Positions 29,204 through 41,200 of a stretch of 64,000 nt of DNA are shown piece by piece. The stretch lies in the NCBI GenBank assembly GCA_905221605.1, contig CAJNDS010002035.1, positions 624,500 to 688,499 of the forward strand, in the 5' to 3' direction. A model generated the notes under the pieces. That model was not told the DNA's origin and did no database searches. It saw nothing but the letters and a program-made list of their open reading frames with translations. Both the position numbers and the translations under genes were made by a program. Origin of the DNA: Symbiodinium natans (lineage: Eukaryota; Sar; Dinophyceae; Suessiales; Symbiodiniaceae). Position 1 is the stretch's first letter. Each line of letters opens with the position of its first letter.

Positions 29204-32200
29204 GTTTAGGGTTTAGGGTTTAGGGTTTAGGGTTTAGGGTTTAGGGTTTAGGGTTTAGGGATATCAAGGTACCCTACAGTGATACAAAACCCCATGTGCC
29301 TATGGGTGGGCTGGCTGTAAGGCTGTTGAGTGGGCAACAGGGCATTTTTTAAGTGTGCGAACCCCTAAGGGCCTGCCTAGAGTAACATTTGTCCCCTTAA
29401 AAAGGAGCAATGTGCCTTCTTTCATTTAGGACGTTTGTGCTGCAAGTTAACCCTGTTCGGTTCTGGGTTCCTTTGTAAAGATGACCAAAAGGATGAACAC
29501 CCTAAACCCTAAAGGCCCTAAACCCTGAACCCCAACCCCTAAATCCTAAACCCTAACCTCGATATTGTACCTTCTGCTAAGGTACAAGGTTACTCTAAGC
29601 CTAAACCCTAAACCCTAAACCCTAAACTCCTATCTTGTGTCCAGGAGAATCGAGCGCTGGACCCTCCAGAAGGCCTGGCTTTGCATTTTGGCTGTGAGAC
29701 CATGAGGGATGTCACTTCCCTGAACCCATAAAAGCCCTGCATGGTGGGGTTTAGAACTTAGGGTTTAGGGGTTCGGGGTTAGGGGTGAGGGGTTTGGGGG
29801 TTAGGGTTTAGGCTTTAGGGCTTTAGGGGTTTAGGGTTTAGGGCTTATGGCTTAGGGCTTAGGGATGTTAAAGCCCTCAGAAGAGTTCGCGCTGCCGTGC
29901 AGGAGAGGACACGTGGTTCGCCTGGCTAGGCCGGCAGATGCTAGGGCTTGGGCCACCTTCGAGCCAAAGCACCAGCACTGGCCATCGTCGAGCGATTAGC
30001 TAATCCCTAGGGTTTAGGGTTTAGGGTTTAGGGGTTTAGGGGTTAGGGTTTAGGGTTTAGGGATTCCCTAAGTCGTAAACCCTGAACTTCAAGCATGTTA
30101 TGAAGCTTTCATCGACCGTGGGCGTGTTGCAACGAAGAGCACCCCGCTTTCCACAAACAGCCCCCAAGCCAACACGTAAAACCTCACTAGTTTTCTGAGG
30201 TCAGGGGTACTGGGCTTCGTGCACCCAAACTAGGTGTAGACCTCGACCCAAGGCGTTTTGTGTTTAGTGTTTAGGGTTTAGGGTTCAGGGGGGCCTCCGA
30301 GAGTTTAAAGTTTAAGGCACCCGAAGGCTTGTTTTGGCAGGTTTTGTTTAAAGCGGAAGCTCCTCTCGGAAGGTCAGTTCTAAGCATGACCGCCCCAATC
30401 TAAAACCCTAAACCCTAAACCCTAAACCCTAAACCCTAAACCCTAAACCCTAAACCCTAAACCCTAAACCCTAAACCCTAAACCCTAAACCCTAAGCCGT
30501 CCTAAGTACAGGGGGCCGTATTACATGAGTGCCAAGACTCCCCCGCAGCCTCCCTTGGAGGTGCTCTCTATGGCTGAGTGCATAGACTGACGCCCTGCGT
30601 CGGCTCTCGAAAAGCTGCGTGCTTGGACCTCCTTTTACCCTAAACCCTAAACCCTAGGGTTTAGCCCAAACACGTTTAGGGTGGGGAGAACGTGGGCTGA
30701 AGCTTACACCCTTAAGCCCTGAAGCCCTTAACCCTGAAACCCTAAACCCTAAACCTTTGCAGCCCAAAGGCCAAAAGCTGTGTAGCCTTCCTGGGCTGAA
30801 GCCACAGCCCGAAAAACCTGAAGCTTTTCGCGCCTTAAGGTGTGAAGTTTTCCCTGAAGCCTATGCCCTTAAAGCTTGCAGCCTTAGGTGGGTTTAGGGT
30901 TTGGGGTTTAGGGTTTAGGGTTTTCGTGACTTCCTTGGCTGAAGCCAATGCCATAAAGCTTGAAGCCTTCGCTGAACCTCAGAGAGCCCTGTACCTGAGT
31001 GCAACATGAATTCTAGGATGTCCAGTAGTACCCTTATTCCCTTTTTTGGGGGGTTTAGGTTCCCTTATAAACCCCTTTAAGCAAAAAAGGGCACCCTTCC
31101 CATGAATAAGTAGTGGATGGAGCTCTTCACTCCGGCAGCTAGGCGAACCAACAAGGCCGGGGAAGCGTGTGCCCGCTCTTTGGCTCAGACATGATCTTTG
31201 TTTTGTTCTGCTACTATTGTCTTTGCTGTGAATGATCCTTTGCCTTGTTTGTTACTGTTGCTATTGAGCTAGTCTCACTATGATGCGTCAGTCAGGCCCA
31301 CTCGCAAAGCCTGCACACGATCAGAAGTCATTCGTGCAGCAGGAGACTATTTGGGGGGGGTCTATTTTAGGGGTCCCCTGCTTTCGTAAACCCCCCATAT
31401 GTCGAGTTGAATTTATGCCATGAAGTCGGAGCCGTTGCTCCCGGCTTTCCAGCCGCAGCCCAAAGACAGCCGCCTGGGCACCTGGACGACACAATGTCGT
31501 GGCTTTGCCGAACGATCCGCCACTCGGCCACGCTTCGCGATAGCCTCGTCCCGGAAAAGATGTCAAAATCAAGAGTCCTCAGCTCTAAACCGCAAGTGGG
31601 CTCCCCCTTTTGTAGTTTCTATTATAATATCCCCCAAAACCGAGTCTAACTATTGAGCCCCTTTGTTTGCTCAAGTCCACGGGAGCGTTCCCGTCTCAGG
31701 GGGGTGATCTGTCTGCCTTTGTGAACTTGCAAGGATTGGCTGGCCCTCTTCCTAGGGCCGGCGATATCTGTGCCTTTTGCCACCTGCTACGCAGCGTTGG
31801 TCTGCAACGACGTTTCCATGCAAGCCAATTTTCCAGTCGTCTTGCAGCAGCGTGGCTTCTTCAGCTCTTGGCGTTCAGTTACCTGTAGGGCTAGGGGTTT
31901 CCGAAGATCGGTGTGCCATTGTGGCGTAACTTGTGCATTGAGCTGGGGCCTCCATGTGAGCAAATCGCAAGCTGTCTTGTCACGAGCACCCTAAACCATA
32001 AAACCTAAGCCCTAAACCCTAAACCCTAAACCCGAAGCATGTCTCCAAGGCAGGTTATGTGGACTCAGATGATCGGAGTCTCGTCTGTCATCCTCTATCG
32101 GAGTTCAGGGCCTCCTAAAATCGACCACTCCTGTCGTGTATTGACAGCAAGTTGGGGCAGTGTCCCTCTGAACCCTGTACCATCGGTTTGAAGAGCCAGA

Positions 32201-35200
32201 TCGGGAAGTGGGATGCGATGACACCTTCATAAAACTATGATCAAGATTGAGAAATATATACATATATATATATATACAGATATATATATATATGTAAATA
32301 TATATATATATATGTGTGTGTGTGTGTATCTCTTTTTTGTTGCTTGACAGGGCTTAAAGTTCCACCCAGTTGAGTAAGGATCCATCATTGCCCTGGTGAT
32401 TGGGCAGTTCGTGACCACAACGAACTTGGACCCGCTGACTGCAATCCTCTTCGGACAGCTGGCCCGGAAAGCGGCAGCCTCGGTCTTGCTTTAGGGACTC
32501 TTTCGCTTAGGGTTTAGGGTTTAGGGTTTGGGGTTTCGGGTTTAGGGTTTAGGGTTTAAGGTTCAGGGTTTAGGGTTTAGGGTTTAGGGTTTATTCTCGT
32601 AGTTCCATCTTCTGCTGTTCAGACTCCATTGGTATTAGGCAAAACTTGTTGCATACAAGCATCCATCAAAAGGATCATGGCAAGTTGTGAGAAAAATCTA
32701 GCTGCCCTAAACCCTAAACCCTAAAGGCCCTAAACCCTAAACCCTAAACCCTGCAACAACAAAAAAACTCAGCAGGTGGCCCGCTTCAAGACGGGCGAGG
32801 GCAGCCAGGAGTCGCACATGTCGTTCATTTTGTAGGGGTTATAAGTTTTCCCGGGTCTTAGGGTCTTAGGGTTCTAGGGTTTTAGGGTTATTGGGTTATG
32901 GGGGGGGGGGGGGGGTTTTAGGGTTATGGGGTTATAGGGTTTAGGGTTGCAGGTTTGAGGAGGGCAGGTCTTGCTTTCTGTTGCAGCCTCCCCCCCCTAA
33001 ACAAAACCCTCAACCCTAAAACCAAAAACTGAAGCCACAAATCTGAAAGCTCTGAGAGATGGAAGTACCCTAAACCCTAAACCCTAGACCCTTGCAGAGG
33101 AGATGATCCTATGCAGCATGATGCTTCTGATGCCCGTGATCTCACTTTGCCTGGGCATCGTGCTCTACTTTGTTGGCAAGCTCAAGCTCGTGTGCACCTT
33201 AGTCTTTGCTCCCCCCTTACAACTCTAAACCCTAAACCCTAAACAAAGGTGGGGTTTAGGGTTTAGGGTTTAGGGTTTAGGGGTGATTTAGGGGTGATTT
33301 AGGGGCTAGTGAGGCATATAGGGACTATTTATAAGGTATATACAGGGGGTATACATGGGAATAAGCTAAAGGGTCCCTTCTTTGGGGGTGCCTCCTTATA
33401 CCCGTTAACTTACCCAGCAAGTCAATTGAACCGCAAGGATGTTGGGTTCGCGGTTTACTGCTCACCTCGCTTGAATACCCCCCCTTGATTCAATGGGGCC
33501 GGATTTTCCAGATTCCAGGGTTCAGGGTTCAGGGTTTAGGGTTTAGGGTTAGGGTTTAGGGTTTAGGGTTTAGGGTTTAGGGTTTAGGGTTTAGGGTTTA
33601 GGGTTTAGGGTTTAGGGTTTAGGGTTTAGGGTTTAGGGTTTACGTTCTTGTAGAAGGTGCTGCAAACTGCGTCAACAGCCACCGCATGATACCAAGAAGC
33701 CCCGGCAAATGCAGAGCTCGAAGCCCTCAGAACCCCTGAATGAGGACCCCCAAACCCTAAAGCCAAAACCCAAATGCTCCAAGCCTAAGCCCTAAACCTT
33801 AAACCCTAAACCCTAAACCCTAAACCCTAAATGATCCTGAAATGAGGCGATGATGCTCCGCTTCATCCCCTACACCGTGGTGGGCGGTTTCCTGGCAGGG
33901 AGCGGCATCCTAATTCTTCAGGACGCACAAGCAGGGATTAGGGTTTAGGGTTTAGGGTTTAGGGTTTAGGGTTTAGGGTTTAGGGTTTAGGGTTTAGGGT
34001 TAGTGTTTAGGGTTTAGGGTTCAGGGTTTAGGGCTTAGCTCGCACGCCCAGAAACCCTAAGCAGAGGTTTAGGGGGATAGGGTTCAGGGGCTCAGGATTT
34101 GGGGGACTTAGGGCAAGACTTACGGCTTAGAAGCTCGCACGCACCAGAAGTCGGGTTTCAGGGGTTTAGGGGGTTTAGGGGGTTTAGGGAGTAGGGGTTC
34201 AGGCATAGGGTTCAGAAAGGAGTTCAAAGTTCAGGGGCTAATTAACCCTAAATCCTACACCCTAAACCCTAAACCCTAAACCCTAAACCTGAAGCCTCCA
34301 GCAAGAGCAGCCCTGACGAGGAGTCTTTGGCCTTGGCTGGCGGCATGGACCTGGGAGCCCCCTGGCTTTATAATTCAGAGTTTAGGGTTTAGAATAAGGG
34401 TTTAGGGTTTTGGCTTTTGGCTTTTGGCTTTTGGCTTTTGGCTTTTGGCTTTTGGCTTTAGGCTTTAGGGCTTGGGCTTTAGGGGTTCAGAGTTTAGGGT
34501 CTAGGGTTTAGGGCTTTATAGGGTTACGGGGTTATAGGGGATATAGGGGTTATAGGGGTTATTGGGCTTCAGGGCTTATAGGGGTTATGGGGGTTAAGAG
34601 TCTAGGGTTTAGGGTTTAGGTCTTTATAGGGCTATTAGGGTTATAGGGTTATAGGGGTGATAGGGGTTATAGGGGTTATAGGGGTTGAAGGGGTTAAAAG
34701 GGGTTAAGAGTTTAGTGTTTGGGGTGTGGGGTTGGAAACCCTAAACCCTAAACCCTAACCCATTAAGCAGGGGCCATATCGGTCCCGACCCTTAAAACGT
34801 GCTCAGGGCTCAGCTGCAAACAGTGGCAAACCCCAGACCCTCAGGCCTGAAGACCCGAGCCCCAGGCAGATTTGCCGCAGTTGAAAGTTCTACAGCACGT
34901 TTAATTGCAAAATAGTAATAGTAGTAAGGGTTTAGGGTTCAGGGTTTAGGAATTAGGGTTTAGGTTTAGGGTTTAGGGTAAGAATAAGAATCACAATAAT
35001 TACCACAAGAGGATGAATAACAATAGTAATAGAACTTATGATGGTGCTCAAAACCGAGACTGGGCATTTGTTCAGGGACTCAAGTCAAGTGCCAGAGGTG
35101 TTCGGGCCCCTTTTTCAGGGTGCTGCGCAATATATTGTGGAGATGTTATGTTTAGGCACCCCGAAAGGAAACCGTGATTCGGAAAACTTCTGACGAGGTC

Positions 35201-38200
35201 CTCGTCCGCACGTCTTTTGCAAGTCCGAGCGAGACGCTGGGGCCTTGGCTCCAGCCACTTGGACTTTTTTACAGACCCTGAGCGGGCTTCTGAGGTTTAG
35301 GACTTATCTTAAGTGACCAGCATGAGGTCATAAGCAAAAATCGAACAAGGTGTCCTTACTACGGAGTCCTCTCGCAACCACTACCACTGCCACAGTTGGG
35401 CTCCTTTCAGCACTGACACTCCTTCACCTGGGCACTCACCTAGCCCCTGGGAGTGCGACGCTTAGTAGTTGAGGCTTCAGGGTTGCAGGGTGAGGGTTTA
35501 GGTTTGAGGGTTTTCGGGTTCAGGGTTTAGGGTTTAGGGCTTCAGGGTTCAACCGTGCAAGCCGGGCTCCTACGTATATCGCGCCGATACCTCTTCCCCG
35601 TCCCTTTGTCCGTGGCCTAAGGATCGTCCTTTCCATCGCTTTCTCTTCCGTCTTGGAGCATGTGACTTGGTGCAAGTTAGGGAGCTGAGTTCTCCGGCGA
35701 GGTTCGGTCTGACATGGGTCGCTGAGCATGACCCTTATCAGCAGGGTTTAGGGTGAGGGTAGGGTTTAGGGTTTAGGGTTTAGGGTTTAGGGTTTAGGGT
35801 TTAGGGTTTAGGGTTTAGGGCTTAGGGCTTAGGGTTTAGGGTTTAGGGTTTAGGGTTTAGGGTTTAGGGTTTATGGTTTAGCGATTAGGGTTTAGGGTTT
35901 AGGGTTTAGGGGCCCCTAACCCGAGGTGAGGGAGTGGCATATCTTCAGCACTCCACTGGTCATCGCCGCAGCAGTGGGCTTGAGCGCTCTGGTCCAGAGC
36001 GCTTCCCAGGGGGCCTGGCCGCCAAGGCAGACCACTGGAGACAGTTTAGGGTTTAGGGTTTGGGGTTTAGGGTTTGGGGTTTGGGGTTTAGGTGGGGGGG
36101 GGTTTAGGGCTTGTGGTTTAGGGTTTAGGGTTTAGGGTTTGGGGTTTAGGGTTTAGGGTTTAGGGTTTAGGGTTTAGGGTTGAAAAGAGCTGGCTGAGTT
36201 GCTGAGCTCACTGATTTTTTGAGGCAGGAAGCCAAGCAGCCTGTCACAGCCATGCCTTTCCTCTCTCAAAGCCTCCTTCCACCGATTCTGACGATTTTGC
36301 TTTAACCCTGAACCTGAAGCCCTAAACCTAAACCCTAAACCCCAAACCCTAAACCCCAAACCCTAAACCCTAAACCCTAAATCCTCAAGAGCCGGTGGAA
36401 AAGAATTGGAAGATCTGGGAGGTCTTGGTTCCTCGAGTTCCCGGATCCCGTCAGATGGCCCGGGCCTTGGCTTGGGGTTTAGGGTTTAGGGTTTAGGGTT
36501 TAGGGTTTAGGGTTTAGGGTTTAGGGTTTAGGGTTTAGGGTTTAGGGTTTAGGGTTTAGGGTTTAGGGGGTTAGGGGTTTCGAAGACTTGGGCACCTTGT
36601 GGACTGAAGGGTTTGGCGTGTGGTGCTGCAGTGTTTGCGTCGAGGGCTTAAGAGTTTAGGTTATGGGGCTGAAAGAGTTTGGGGCTTAGCGCTTAAGAGT
36701 TTGGGGTTTGCCCCGAAGCCTACATAGGATGCTGTTGCAGGGGGAGTTACTTGAAGGGTCATGCGGGCCGTTAGAGTTGGTAACCTGTGACCCTATTTCA
36801 GCCTCCGAACCTGAAGGCAAGAGGTAGCGGACTCCGGACATCTCTGTGCTGGTTCCGCAATCGAGAATTTCCCCAAGCCTCTCAACCCCAAACCCCCCAA
36901 ATCAAAGTCAATAGCCCCCAAGCCCCCACACACGTAAAGCCCCAACAACCGTAAACCATACCCGATAAACCCCTAAACCCCCTGAAGTCCTGAACCCCCG
37001 AAACACCCTAAACCGCTCAGGTGGGAACCTTTTGCCCCTCGGCTCATAAATTCTGACAGGCAAGCCACATGGACATAAGAGTTGCTCTTCCAGGTTCAAG
37101 GTTTCGGAGATCGCCGTTGTAGAATTCATGTCGGGTGCAGGGAGGTTTCAGGTTTTGAGGCTCGGGGTAGGTTCAGAGCTCTTCCTGAAGGGCCCCTGCA
37201 AGCTAGCCACTTTGGCCCTCCGACGCATTTCCTACAACTCAAAGTCCCAAACCCTAGACTTTTGGCCCTAAACCTTAAACCCTTTTAAACCCTAAAAACC
37301 CTCCACAAGTCCTGGGTCGCCCCTGAAAAAGCCCCAGGAGCGCGTCCGGGATGGATTCCACCAGAGCTACGCGGCATCCGCCTTGGAGGAGCTCGAGTTT
37401 CTCGGGGGCTTCGCGCCTCGGGCGGCAGTTTAGGGTTTAAGGTTTAGGGTTTAGGGTTTAGGGTTTAGGGTTGCGGGTGTGGGGCCCAAGCTTTGGGGAT
37501 TTGAAGGAACTCGCAGGTCGTCTCTATGGTCGCTTGTGTTTCTGCTGCTTCTCGTTTTGTTGCCGCTCTTCTTCTGGTTCGGGGCTTGCGGGGCACCTTA
37601 CTGTTGGGGAATGAGGTACCCCGTATAATCCCTTAAAGGGTATATATAAATATATACAGGAAGAATCCCTTACAAGGTATAACTATCAAAGGCGAAGTTA
37701 AAGGTGATCGTACCGCATGCGACACAAGAGTTTTCGTGATTCAGACCAGGTATCCCAACGCTCTACCTCTCCACGAATCGATACGAACGCGAATGTGCTC
37801 AGTATACTAGAACAGCGATACCAGTAGCAATCAAAACGATGGCTAGGGGCTTGCTCGGAGATTCATGGGCACTTATATAGGGTCATAAGAACCCTAGATG
37901 AGGCTGCAACCATAGTTACCCTGCTGAGAACCCTACTCATGAGTGCCCATGAACCTCTCCAAGCAGGTGATCCGCTTTAAACCCTAAACCCTAAACCCCA
38001 AACCCTACACCCTAAACCCAAATCCCTAAACAACCCCAGACCCTCGGATGTACGGCCGAGGTGGTGATTATGACCGTTTCCTGGAGCATCAACACCCTGG
38101 CGGTGGCGAAGCTGGTACCCCTGCGACCGGGCCTGCAGCGCTGCGACGAGCAGGAGGAGCCGGCCGGCTTGCAGAGCTGGGGTTTAGGGTTTAGGGTTTA

Positions 38201-41200
38201 GGGTTCAGGGTTTCGGGTTTAGGGTTTAGGGTTTCGGGTTTAGGGTTTAGGGTTTATCTTCTGGTTTGTCACAAACAATCCATAACTAAAGTGGTTTCTT
38301 CCAGTTTTGAAACGCGAAAATTTGGAAACGTGCGCGTCCATCCTTGGGCCCCTCTATATTGGTCTACACAAACGATACATAGCTTAGTCTTCCAGTTGAG
38401 AAACGCGAAAATTTAGAAACCCTAAACCCTAAACCCTAAACCCTAAACCCTAAACCCTAAACCCTAAACCCTAAACCCTAAACCCTAAACCCAAAACCCT
38501 AAAACCCTAAAGAAAATTTAGAAACGTGCGCGTCCATCCTTAGGAACATGGCGGTTTGGGTCTTCACAAACGGTTCATAGCTGAAGCGGTTTCTTCCGAT
38601 TTAGAAGCCAGATGTCTGTAGAAACGCGCGCGGCCAACCATTAGAGTTTAGGGTTTAGAGTTTAGGGGTTTTGGGGTTTCAGGGTTTCGGGTTTAGGGTT
38701 TCGGGTTTAGGGGTTTGGGGTTTGGGGGTTCGGTGTTAGGGCGCAGTCGAGGGTTTCTACCGGGTGCGGCTCGCTACCCCCCCAAACCCATGAACCCTCA
38801 ACCGTCTGAACCCGAAGCCCGGAATCCCAAACCCTAAGCCCCCAACTCAAACCCCAAACCGTGAGCCGCTAAACTCACAAAACCCCAAGCCCTGAAAACC
38901 ACCAACTCCCCAACCCTGGGCCCTCTACAGCCCGAAACCCCCAACCCTAAGCCCTCTAAACCGCAAGCCCCAAAACCCTAACCCCTCTAAACCCCCAAAC
39001 TCAAACCCTCTAAACCTTCCAAATCTTCTAAACACTCTAAACCCTCTAAACCCTCCATAAAGCCAGACCCTGAATCCCTAAACCCCCAACCCTAAACCCT
39101 AAACCCCAAACCCCAAACCCTAAACCCTAAACCCTAAACCCTCAACCCTAAACCCTAAACCCTAAACCCTAAACCCTAAACCCTAAACTTAAGGATCCGA
39201 ACCCTGGGTCTGACGAACGTGCTGCTGGGCTCCATGGGCGGCTTATGCTCCATGCAGTCCTTCAAGATCCCGATGATGATGAGGGGGGTCAAGTCCCGTC
39301 CTGAGTTTAGGGTTTTGGGTTTCGGGTTTAGGGTTTAGGGCTTAGGGTTTAGGGTTAACAGGCTTAAGGGTTTACGGTTTTAGGGTTAAGAGGGTTGAGT
39401 GTCTGGGCTTAGGGCCATGAGCATCTGCTGCTTGAAGGTTCGTGTGGTGGTTTTCGTTCTTTTGTTTTACGGGGGCGGTTCCCATGTACAGAGTCTGGTA
39501 CCCCTCAAAGGGGATTGCACGTTTAGAGACCCACTTGACGGATCCTGGGTAGTTGCGTGCCTGGGCTGTAGAGTGTAACAGTACCTCGCAGGCTTACATG
39601 ACCATAGGCCAAACTACAGGGGTTACCTTTCCATGGCAGTTACATACACATCCCAAAGAAAAGAGGTGCCCTAGCTTAAACCCTAAACCCCAAACCCTAA
39701 AACCCTGAACCCTAAACCCTAAAACCCACCGAGGTCTGGGCCCTCGTGGCCTTACTTCAACGTGGTTGTCAACGTCCTGCTCTTCGTGGCCTCTCCGAGG
39801 AGCATCGTCCAGACGGTGCCACGTTTCCTCTTCGCAGGCTGCGCTGCTCGTTTTAGGGTTTAGGGTTTGGGGTTTAGGGTTTAGGGTTTTGGTGTTTTCG
39901 GGTTTTCGGGTTTTAGGGTTTTAGGGTTTTAGGGATTTAGGGTTTTAGGGTTTTAGGGTTTAGGATTTAGAAATTTAGGGTTTTGGGTTTAGGGTTGTAG
40001 GGTTTTAGGGTTTTAGGGTTTTAGGGTTTTAGGGTTCTAGGGTTTGTTTAATGTGCTACCAATGTTCATAGTGCCATCAAATCTTGCGAACACAAAGCCA
40101 CTCTAAGTTTCTTACAAAATATAAATGTTAAGAGGACATTAAAGGGATGTTAACGTTTGGTCCTCCTTTCTGGATGTTGAACAAAGTTTTTCTCTTTGAG
40201 AAGTTGGTGACAGGGTTTTACGGTTTAGGGTTTAGATTTTTAGGGTTCAGTATAAAGTATAAGGGGGAGAATCCCAAGGTGTGCACTTAAATCACCAGCA
40301 AAACCCTCAGGACCCTCAGTTGCCTCCAGGGCCCCTGTTTTTTAAAATAAGGGTGTCTACAAAAAAACTACAAAAGGAACCTCTTTTTGAATAGTAAGGG
40401 CGTCTACAAGAAAGCTACAAAAGGAACCTGGCAGTTGTTTTTTGTTTCGTAAGGGCGTCTAGAACAAAACCATATTCCCCCGGTTGCAGGCACAATGGTA
40501 TGGCTTACCCCAAACCCTAAGCCCTAACCCCTACACCCTCAACCCAAAACCCTAAACCCCAAACTCTAAACCCTAAACCCGGGGGAGTTTGCATCACCAT
40601 CTGCCCCCCCCCCCCCCCGGAAAAGAAGAAAAAAAAACAGGCACAGTGGTGCGGCTGTCGTGCGACCTCATTGGCGAATGGCTGTTGGAGGCCCGGCGAC
40701 GCGTGGCCTGGGAGGAGCCGCCTGTTTAGGGACTTGGTAGCCCAGTGGAACCCTGGGTTTAGGGTTTAGGGTTTAGGGTTGAGGGTTGAGGGTTTAGGGT
40801 TTAGGGTTTAGGGTTTAGGGTTTAGGGTTAAACCCTAAACCCTAAACCCTTAGCCCTAAACCCTAGATTAAACCCGAAACCCAATTTTTTTGGTTCAAGG
40901 TGCCCCTACAAAGTAGCCGCTAAAGCAGCCAACCCCGAGAATGGTACAATTATGAACATCTGGTTGCTGGGCTACTAAGAGGACGATCAGCTGGACTTCT
41001 CAGGGTGCAGGATTTCGGGGCGCTTATGAAGGTTTAGGTTTTAGAGTTTAGAGTTTAGAGTTCAGGGTTTAGGCTTTAGGGTTTTGGGTTTAGGGTTTAG
41101 GGATGTGCAGAGTGTAGGTCCTGTGGCCAAAACATTGCTCTTTGTGAGCTGGGGAGTGTGTTGCTGGACACCTCAGCCCTTTTGCCATAAAAAAAGGCTG

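Larger units (their letters stand above)
29204..32407 (+). other. Interval between candidate exon 1 and the first clear transporter exon
   Basis: Starts GTTTAGGG. It contains TTTAGGG tracts (29204-29260, 30008-30063) and CCCTAAA tracts (30408-30495, 30740-30760), a foldback element (31020-31114), a foldback arm (31350-31398) and an AT/TG microsatellite. Possible small exons at 29645-29693, 29903-29990 and 31430-31560 could not be placed in frame. N-terminal transmembrane exons expected for SulP are not confidently found. Confidence 0.4.

Noticed and set aside
34900-35035. AATAGTAATAG direct repeats around a TTTAGGG patch (34911 and 35022) as a target duplication
   Set aside because: Low-complexity AAT/AGT sequence, and the repeats do not abut the tract; not comparable to the 14-bp cases.
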